Assembly (NCBI RefSeq): GCF_963924675.1
Contig: NC_089222.1
Coordinates: 4,222,501 to 4,286,500 of the forward strand
Source of the DNA: Phocoena phocoena
Taxonomy: Eukaryota > Chordata > Mammalia > Artiodactyla > Phocoenidae
Reading direction: 5' to 3'
Length of the DNA stretch: 64,000 nucleotides
Shown: positions 56,661 through 64,000 of the stretch, in pieces
How positions within the stretch are numbered: position 1 is the first letter of the stretch
How the letters are laid out: the number at the start of each line of letters is the position of its first letter
Made by a program: the position numbers and the translations under genes
The notes under the pieces: generated by a model
Told to the model about the DNA's origin: nothing
The model's input: only the letters and a program-made list of their open reading frames with translations
Database searches by the model: none

Positions 56661-57489
56661 GCCTTGTGGTGTCCTGCCCGTCATGGTGAGGTGTGTGCCT
56701 TCTTGCCCTCAGATCCCTTGCTTGCCCTTCCCTGGTGTGACTGACCTGACGGGGGAGATAAGAAGGATAACAAGCCTAGGGAATTGTGGGTTTTTTTGCT
56801 AGACTTTATGTGTTTACTCTCTTTATATTATATAATAACCTGCAAGAAAGTAACTGAGAAGGCTGGCTAGCAAAGGCAAATGAAAGGTGGAAGGCATATG
56901 AGATGCAAATTATTGGAGTTTGAAGTTACAAGTCAAAAAAACCCCAAAAAACCCCCCAAAACAGGGCTGTCCAGGTTCCTGAGTCTGGGGTCAGCCTTGG
57001 AAGGCCCTGAGGGAAGAGGGAAGCCACGTGTTCCTTTCTCACACTCAGACCATCTCTCTGATGGCAGATCGTCTCCTCTGGGGCTTCAGCTCCTACTAGG
57101 GAGGGCTTCTGAGCTGTCAGCTTCTGCGGGGTGGCCCTGTCCCCTGGGCTCCAGCACCGACACTTCTATGCTTTGTTCCTGTTGCTCAGGGACTTTCTGC
57201 AATGACTGAGTTCCTGGAGGGCTGCTGCCTCCCCTTTGCCTTCACGTCTTTCCTTCTGTGTGATCAGTTCCCTGCATTATAGCCCTTCTGTTGAAATCCT
57301 TACGCTACTTTATATTTTCCTAGTTGAACCTTGACTGAAACAGCTGGCATTTGGTGGATAGTTGATGAGTCTGATTGCCTAAATTTTAAACTATCTTCTA
57401 TGGGGACATCTGTTTTTTGAGAGAGCCAGGGGTAGGTCCTATATCGGTTATATCTAGTACACAACAACATTTTGTACAGTTACCTGGGA
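56661..57489. other. Unassigned non-coding sequence
   Basis: The 109-codon frame at 56880-57209 matches nothing I know and starts in an A/C-rich low-complexity run. No gene is called. Confidence 0.5.
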
Positions 57490-57990
57490 AAGTAACCCAT
57501 TACCTCAAAACTCAATGGTTTGAAACACTTGGCATTCATAGGTTCACGAGTCTGAGGGTTGGCTACTGGCTGGTCCTTTGAGTTCCGGCTGGGCCCACTC
57601 GTGCATCTGTGGTCAGCTGGGTGGTTCTGTGTATCTTGCCTGGGTGCTGTCCTATGTGTGGGGCTTGGCTGCTCTAGGCTGATCTAGGATGGCCTCGGCT
57701 GAGGCGTGAGTCAACACCACTCTGTGTTTCTCAGCCATGACAGGCTAGCCCAGGCATGTTCTCATGGCAGTTACAGAGGAGCAAAGCAAACACATAAACA
57801 TAACAAGAACTTTTTCAAACCTCTAGATGGAACATACTTGCTAACATTCCATTGGCCAAAGCAAGTCACCTGAGCAAAGCCAAAATCAAAGGGGGCAGGC
57901 ATATCGGCTGAACCTCTTTAGTAAGAGGAACTGCAAAGTTACGTGACAAAGGGTAGGGACAGGGAGGGCTGAAGATGTGACCGTGAACGC
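57490..57990. repeat. Ancient interspersed repeat, family unassigned
   Basis: TACCTCAAAACTCAATGGTT, GATCTAGGATGGCCTCGGCT, AGGCTAGCCCAGGCATGTTC, CCATTGGCCAAAGCAAGTCA and AACTGCAAAGTTACGTGACA occur in the order of a common mammal-wide repeat, probably LTR- or DNA-type. I cannot name it from memory. Confidence 0.6.
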
Positions 57991-58919
57991 AGCGCAGTCA
58001 GTCTATATCAGGCTCCACAGGTTTGATGAGAGAGCCGAGACCAAAGAAGTAGAGAGATAGACGACATTAATGTATCGCCATAATAGTAACCCCTTTTAAA
58101 TGAAAACTTTGCAATAAAATACACATTGTGTATTCGCTATCTTGTTTTGTAGAGTTCATTTGTACATAGTTACAGACTGAAGAACATAGACCAAGTAAAG
58201 AGCCATTTATAACTAACATATTAATAAACCAAGCTAAAGGGACTTTATTTATCCTTTAAGCTTCAATTTGCATTAATTGGGAGCAGTCGTGGGAAATGGG
58301 GCCAACCTTACCTTAGGTCACATGGCTTAACAAAATGAACTGTTTCATGCCCAGAAATAAATGCCTTCCAAATATAAATATGAATCAGTTACAAAACAGA
58401 ATATTTTGAGTACAAAATAACCACACTGTTAATATATTTATGTCCCAATTAAAAATGTGTAAGGAACACACATTCTGGGCTAAAGTTGTCCCAGGGAGTG
58501 ATGCTCATTTTTGCTTTGAATCTTGTGTAAACAAACAGGGCAGCCTCCTTTGAGCCATGAGCAAATCCACAGCTCCCTATTTTCTAAAGAGAAGAAGAAT
58601 TAAAAATGGGAATGTTTAAGTTGGGAAAGGTCTGGGGCTTGCCCTTGCGGCTTTAAATTTCATTCCTTCCTCCATGACTAGGAAATCACTTTGAGTTTGT
58701 CTTCTTGGAGAACTCTAATTTGGTTTGTTCTTGGTTTGAGCCACACCATGAAAGAGATGCTGGCTGTCTGTCTGTATTATAGCAAAACTTGGAAACCACT
58801 TCAGTGGCACTGTTTTCCAGTTGTCTTCTCTGCTGTTTTAATCTTTACACCTGAGCGTGTTCTCAGTAATTCACAATGAAGCCCATGATATCCTACTGCC
58901 TGAGCGAGAATCCCAGTTA
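57991..58919. other. Unassigned AT-rich sequence
   Basis: I recognise nothing. Confidence 0.5.
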
Positions 58920-59120
58920 GCCTTTTCTCACTGGCTTTGGGCATAATTTTAAATCTTTCTCCGACTCTGAACAGTGGGGTTTCCTCATCTGAACAGTGGG
59001 GTTATTAATAATACCTACCTCATCTGATCATTGTGAGGATTAAATTAAGTGAAATTAGGTGAGAGAATTAGCATAACCCAACCCACAAAATGTGCTTAAG
59101 AAGTGGTATATATGAAACTG
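58920..59120 (-). repeat. MIR, antisense, with a small internal duplication
   Basis: GGTTTCCTCATCTGAACAGT, AATACCTACCTCATCTGATC and TTGTGAGGATTAAATTAAGT are MIR in reverse. CTGAACAGTGGGGTT occurs twice, at about 58967 and 58990. Confidence 0.83.
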
Positions 59121-59382
59121 CTTATTGTTACTAATTATTATGTGAGAATGTTTAGGTTGTTGTCGCTGAGTCAGATTCATGTATATTCTTCAAAGTATGC
59201 ATCAGAATTATACCTTCAAAAAATAAGTTGAGGTTCAATATTGTTTACATATAAGGCACTGTTTGTTTTTAGGTAGTGTCAAGGGTAGCGGTGCATGTCT
59301 ATTCACATTTAAAACCACAACATTTACAAACACAAGCTTCTTTCTGGCTTGTCAATTTAGTCTTTGAGAACGCTTTTAGAAA
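59121..59382. other. Unassigned non-coding sequence
   Basis: I recognise nothing. Confidence 0.5.
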
Positions 59383-59391
59383 ATGCTTCTT

Positions 59392-59601
59392 TTTTTTTTT
59401 TTTTTTTTTGTGGTACGCGGGCCTCTCACTGTTGTGGTCTCTCCCGTTGCGGAGCACAGGCTCCGGACGCGCAGGCTCAGCGGCCATGGCTCACGGGCCC
59501 AGCCGCTCCACAGCACGTGGGATCTTCCCAGACCGGGGCATGAACCCGTGTCCCCTGCATCGGCAGGCAGACTCTCAACCACTGCACCACCAGGGAAGCC
59601 C
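59392..59601 (-). mobile_element. CHR-type SINE, GAGAGGCCC subfamily, antisense, within L1 tail
   Basis: A 20-base T run, then GGTACGCGGGCCTCTCACTG, CGGCCATGGCTCACGGGCC and CACCACCAGGGAAGCCC. It is followed directly by the T-rich 3' end of an antisense L1, so it most likely landed in that poly(A) tail. Confidence 0.93.
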
Positions 59602-59899
59602 GTTTTTTGTTCTTTTTTTCATTGAAGTATAGTTGATTTACTATGTTGTGTTAGTTTCTGGTGTACAGCAAAGTGATTCAGTTATATTTTTTCATATTTT
59701 TTTCATTATAGGTTATTACAAGATATTGAATATAGTTCCCTGTGCTATACATTAGGACCTTGTTGTTTATTTGTATATAGTAGTGTGTATCTGTTAATCC
59801 CAAACTCTTAATTTATCCCTCCCCCTCCCCACCCTTCCCCCTTTGGTAACGGTAAGTTTGTTTTCTATGTTTCTACGTCTGTGAGTCTGTTTTGTACCT
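59602..59899 (-). mobile_element. L1 3' end, antisense
   Basis: ATTGAAGTATAGTTGATTTA, TTCTGGTGTACAGCAAAGTG, AAGATATTGAATATAGTTCC and GGTAACGGTAAGTTTGTTTT. The likely duplication ATGCTTCTT (59383-59391) / ATGCTCCTT (59900-59908) brackets both this L1 and the SINE, placing the SINE inside the L1 insertion. Confidence 0.88.
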
Positions 59900-59908
59900 A
59901 TGCTCCTT

Positions 59909-60596
59909 AAATATATTGGTTTTCAGCCTTAAAATGTTAAAGCTTCCAACGTTCTTGCAAACACTACAGTGATACTGACAACTTGGGATTTCACTATTTA
60001 CGACAAAAGCAAGAGGAGAGAGACTTTGAAGGAAACAAATACAACCTCAAAGTCTTCCTTAATGTTGTCTGAAAAGGGAGGAAAATTAATAATAAGCAGA
60101 TCAATTTTTAACACATATGTTTTACCTTTCAATACGCTGACTGTCCACTCTGCATGGAACCATAGTAGAGAAGACAGAGCAGCATCTCGAGAAGCTCAGA
60201 GTGGAGTTGCAGAGAAAATTTGCACATGCACACCTACATATGCGCACACACACACACGTAACCAGCACACAGTTTAATGGCATGACAGGTGCTTTCGTGG
60301 TGTTAGGTGGAAAGGCGGTGACTGAGTTGAGACTTACTGCAGTCAGCACGGTCAGTTCCCACACGTGATGTTGAGAGTCCAAGTGTGGAACGGTAGATAC
60401 ACATATGTAGGTTCATATCATATAGGTGGATGAAAAACACACAAGCACTGTTCATTGTCCTGGATACTCATCTTGTATGTAAATGTTTTAAAAAAATGTA
60501 CTGGCAAGATACAAATTCATGGTCTGGCCTTGGAATGGGTTGTCAAGGAGATTATACCTATGCTCTATTTTATTTAAAAAAGAAAAAGAAAAGAGG
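59909..60596. other. Unassigned non-coding sequence
   Basis: A short CACACACACACAC word lies at about 60244-60256. Opposite frames of 102 and 86 codons overlap here and are not recognised. Confidence 0.5.
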
Positions 60597-60958
60597 GGCT
60601 TCCCTGGTGGCGCAGTGGTTAAGAATCCGCCTGCCAATGCAGGGGGCACGGGTTCGAGGCCTGGTCCGAGAAGACCCCACAGGCCACGGAGCAACTAAGC
60701 CCATGCGCCACAACTACTGAGCCTGTGCTCTAGAGCCCGTGAGCCACAACTACTGAAGCCTGTGTGCCACAACTACTGAAGCCTGCGCGCCTAGAGCCTG
60801 TGCTCTGCAACAAGAGAAGCCACCACGATGAGAAGCCTGCGCCCCGCAACAAAGAGTAGCCCCCGCTCACTGCAACTAGAGAAAGCCCGCATGCAGCAGC
60901 GAAGACCCAGTGCAGCCAAAAATTAAATAAATGAATAAATAAATTTATAAAAAAAAAA
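60597..60958 (+). mobile_element. CHR-type SINE, long form
   Basis: GGCTTCCCTGGTGGCGCAGT, CACGGAGCAACTAAGCCCAT, CTGCAACAAGAGAAGCCACC and GAAGACCCAGTGCAGCC, then AAATAAAT words and poly(A). An A-rich AAAAGAG word flanks both ends as a probable, weakly defined target duplication. Confidence 0.93.
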
Positions 60959-62289
60959 AAGAGCAGATGGGACAAAATGTTGTCAGTGGTCCATTCTGGG
61001 CAGAGGGGACCCAGACATTTGTCCTGCCGACCTGTGCTTCCCTATGATCTCTAAGTTTCCCACACGAACAACTACAACTGTGGGCCCACAGCCATGGAAA
61101 AAGCAGCCCCTCGCTTGCTGGGCAGACAGACACTTGGAGACGTCGTCTGCCGCAGGAACAGATGCCCTGGTTTCTCCTTCATCTGTTTACACCTGGGGGA
61201 AGAGTCCCCAACATCACCGCACTTGACACCATCTAGACAGCTCCGTAGCTTCCTCTCGGGTCCCCCATCCTGACGTCTCACAGGGGCACAGCCCCGGCTG
61301 AGATTTGCTGGGACCTATCCTGGGAACCATCCTCTGACGCCCAGCTGGACCCTTTTTAGCACAAAAGTTCTAAATTGTTAGATGCACATTTGCCTTTTAG
61401 TCCTCTTCCGAGGCTGGGAATCCAAAACCCCGGAGTCCTGTGCAGAAAAGTAGGTTCTTGGGATCCACAAACATTGTCTCATGCCTATAATGTGTTATTA
61501 CAATCCTTGTGTTAAAGTCCCTTTCTCTGAAACCAGCTCCCCTTTGGAATGAGATTTTATCTAAGTCTGTTTGCATGTATTCAAAATCAGAGACAGCTCT
61601 GAAACCAGACCCCATTTAAACACAGAAAGAAGAGCAGTGGTGAATTAAGCAAATGTTGGGGGAGTTTAAAAAAACACACACACACATCTATTTATCTTCT
61701 TGTGTTTCCTTTTTTCCAGATCTGCGTTTTCCCTCCCATTGGCCGTCCTGCGTGGGTACCAAGTTCCACACGGGATTTCATGGATTGTCAGGTCAGATGT
61801 TGGGCTTGACTTGGCTGTTTGCAGATTCGTGATTTTATGATTGCCACTTTTCAGCATTATGGGAAGGGTCTTCTGGTTTATGGCATTGCTGCGGTTGTTA
61901 TTTAAGACGGTTTTGAACTCTGTAGGTGTTCAGGAGGAATATACAGCATTCGATGGGTTGAAAACAAACATAATGGAGAGAAGGACGCTTCAAATTCATT
62001 TGGGGGGAAAAGGAGTAATAATTGGACAGAGAGAGAAAGGAGCCCATTTTTCATCTGTTATGTGGAAAAATGCTTGATGGAGGACCACAGTCCTCTCCGA
62101 TCTCTCTTTTCCTTGAGCGCTAAAGAAAGCAAAAGGATCAGCTCACCCTTGGTCAGAGCAAGTCAGGTAGGGCATGTGCACCTGTGCAGGGAAGACCCCC
62201 TTCCATTACTGACAAGCCCACACAACTTCCCTCCAGTCCCCAGATGTTTGGAAATATCAGGCAGCCTGTTCAGTTTGGAACACTAGGAT
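60959..62289. other. Repeat-poor sequence, unassigned
   Basis: Moderately GC-rich sequence without recognised repeats, apart from a short (CA)n at about 61674-61686. Frames here are short, on both strands, and unrecognised. Confidence 0.5.
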
Positions 62290-62725
62290 GTCATTTGGAG
62301 CCCAGTTTGTTTACATTATTATAACAACAGTTGCAGTTTGTCTCTGCAGTTAGGGTTGTGTCAGCACTTTCCTTTCTGTGTTTATTATTTTTAGCAGTTT
62401 AAAAGCTAACCAGGAAAAATGGCTTTCTGGCGGCGAGGTGACATTCCGGCTGGGCCAGGGTCTGTGGCGTCTATAGATGCACTGGCTGGCTGTGGAGTCG
62501 GGCCTTTTGAATGCTGCCTTTGTGCTTCCATCGCCAGGGCCTCTGGCCTATTGTCCAGCCGCCTCAGTTGAGGTGGCACTATCTGATTGTAACCGGTACT
62601 AATATTACAGTGTTCGGTGCCCAGACCCTCCCCAGGGGCCCCAGTCTGGCGGCCTCTGTCTCCCAGCTCTCTCTCCAGGGGACCAATCCCAGCTCTCATA
62701 TCAGAAACGCTATTTGTAATTTATA
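62290..62725. other. Repeat-free, CpG-enriched stretch; candidate conserved element
   Basis: About 435 bp with no repeat signature, two T/A-rich forkhead- and homeobox-like words at the left (TTGTTTACATTATTATAAC, TTTATTATTTTTAGC), and about 10 CpGs between 62400 and 62660. This is compatible with a conserved enhancer, but conservation cannot be seen from one sequence. The opposed open frames (62406-62699 minus, 62511-62726 plus) are not recognised as protein. Confidence 0.25.
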
Positions 62726-63094
62726 GAAGGTTCCAGGGAAAAGGATCGGTGAGGATCGGCTAGCCCTGCAGTTCTCTAACTTTTTTATTTTTTTATTTTT
62801 TTACAAAGAACCCTTTACCCAAATGCAATCTTCCAGTGAGACGCAATTTGTAAGACCTGGAAAAGTACAGCTGTTCTCTTTGAAGGAGAGAACCCCAGTT
62901 TTCAGCCTCCACTCCACCCACCCCCAATCAAGGTAGCTTCTCAGGTCCCCTCCCCCAACCAAGAAACCTACGACTCCTCAGAATACTTGCACACTGTCTT
63001 CACAGGGCGAGCCCCTCAATTTACAGAGAAGGAAACTAAGAGGTGATTTTATAGATGCTTAAAACATGAGACATTAGGCACTAAAAAAGTACAC
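62726..63094. other. Unassigned non-coding sequence
   Basis: I recognise nothing with confidence. AGAGAAGGAAACTAAGAGGT near 63026 could be a MIR scrap. Confidence 0.45.
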
Positions 63095-63345
63095 TGCATT
63101 CATCCATTTTTATTTAGTTCTAAAAAAGGCACAGCTAATCTACCGTAATAGCAATCAAAATAGTGGTTACTCTGGGGAGAGACCAGATTGACTGGGCAGG
63201 GGACACAGGGAATTTTTCTGGGGTGATGCAAATGTATGTCTTAGAAGTGTGGGTTACATGGCATTTGTCATAACTCGTCTCCTTTTTGCTATACATAAAT
63301 TATACCTCTGTTAAAAAATAAAAAGAAGGAAAATAAAGCAAAAAA
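63095..63345 (+). mobile_element. Old L1 3' end, sense
   Basis: AATAGTGGTTACTCTGGGGA, GATTGACTGGGCAGGGGACA, TTTTTCTGGGGTGATGCAAA and CATAAATTATACCTCTGTTA, then AAAAATAAAAAG are the 3' UTR and end of an old L1 in the sense direction. Confidence 0.85.
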
Positions 63346-64000
63346 AAATTAGCTGTTTTGTGAATGAAAATACCGAGAGCTTCCTGAAATACTGAAAATA
63401 CCGATGGTCTTTCTTAAAGCTATGTGCACTCTTTATTGAGTGGAATCTGTTGGTCATTATGCAAAGCTGCAGAAGACAAGAGACCACGCTGCTTTTCCAA
63501 TTATTGAACTTTCTTTGTTCAATAGTTACCAAAACCAGAAAAAAAAAAATCTCAGAGAATATCAGACAACAGAACCCCTGAATACCTTCTGGGGTCTTCT
63601 AGCCAGTAATGCAGCTAAAGGATGATGTATGGGATTCCTGGCGGTGGAAATCCCGAGGACAATACTTGATTCATGCATTACTTTGACATGTACTGTTGGT
63701 AATGCTCAGGAAATTGTTCTTAATTTTTTAACCTTTGCTCCTTCATCTGAATGCTTTTTCGGGACCTGTGAAATACAAGATTGCTTTTTCTATATCTTAT
63801 CAGAGTTGAACTTCTGGTGACAGGTTGGAATTCAGGCCTTTAGTGACACCTCTATCCTTGCAATAAATCATCTGGACCCTTTAAAAAAGACTTTTTTCCC
63901 CCAGAAATACTTGGAGCCAAGCCTACTAGAATTCTTCTATTTGTGTGTTTTAGAAGTCCGGCAGTAACATGGAAGGTCATTATTTGGGTTGAAATGCTGC
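63346..64000. other. Unassigned non-coding sequence
   Basis: I recognise nothing to the window edge. Short frames at 63440-63820 are unremarkable. Confidence 0.5.

Noticed and set aside
1..64000. Search for a previously undescribed gene system (defence island, operon-like cluster, biosynthetic genes)
   Set aside because: The window is vertebrate repeat-rich DNA with no intact recognisable genes. Nothing supports such a system here.

Overview
This window is mammalian nuclear DNA with no supportable gene. The organism is almost certainly a whale or dolphin. The evidence is at least fourteen copies of tRNA-derived SINEs of the cetacean/hippo/ruminant CHR type, all sharing a head with intact-looking Pol III A and B boxes. 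Five copies carry the GC-rich roughly 200 bp body ending in a GAGAGGCCC-type tail, which I associate with cetaceans. Old mammal-wide repeats (MIR, L2, MER5/hAT-Charlie, Tigger, ancient L1) fill much of the rest. I saw no exon-like run with recognisable homology, no promoter-sized CpG island, and no tRNA, rRNA, snRNA or Y-RNA gene. The window is best read as intergenic or deep intronic sequence.

Layout. 0-10 kb: an L1 3' fragment, a long CHR SINE, an old antisense L1 (about 3.4-5.3 kb) with a younger L1 inside it, two short SINEs, MIRs, and a (TA)n tract carrying a 54 bp perfect palindrome. 10-20 kb: a short SINE with its characteristic tail, L2 and MIR relics, an L1 3' end with an internal tandem duplication, a GAGAGGCCC-type SINE, and GGAT and GT microsatellites. 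20-25 kb: a 3.6 kb old sense L1 with dead ORF2, split by a Tigger relic and by a 69 bp insertion that is an inverted copy of sequence about 0.8 kb downstream. 25-35 kb: MIRs, one short SINE, a 0.95 kb young antisense L1, a (TA)n tract, and a GAGAGGCCC-type SINE with a perfect 15 bp duplication. 35-48 kb: long unassigned stretches, five SINEs, MER5 and MIR pieces, and a TG-rich minisatellite. 48-60 kb: an L1 with a 5' inversion, several ancient antisense L1 pieces, a possible processed retrocopy near 53.6-54.0 kb, an L2 interrupted by an L1, and a SINE sitting in the tail of an L1. 60-64 kb: one long CHR SINE, a repeat-poor and relatively CpG-rich stretch, and an old L1 3' end.

The layers give relative ages. 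L2, MIR, MER5 and ancient L1 form the base. Tigger and mid-age L1 cut into them. Young L1 and CHR SINEs, with recognisable target-site duplications, came last. No cooperating gene set or novel system is visible. The observations most worth checking are structural: the templated inverted insertion, the twin-primed L1, the nested insertions, the palindrome, and the unidentified poly(A)-tailed candidate retrocopy.
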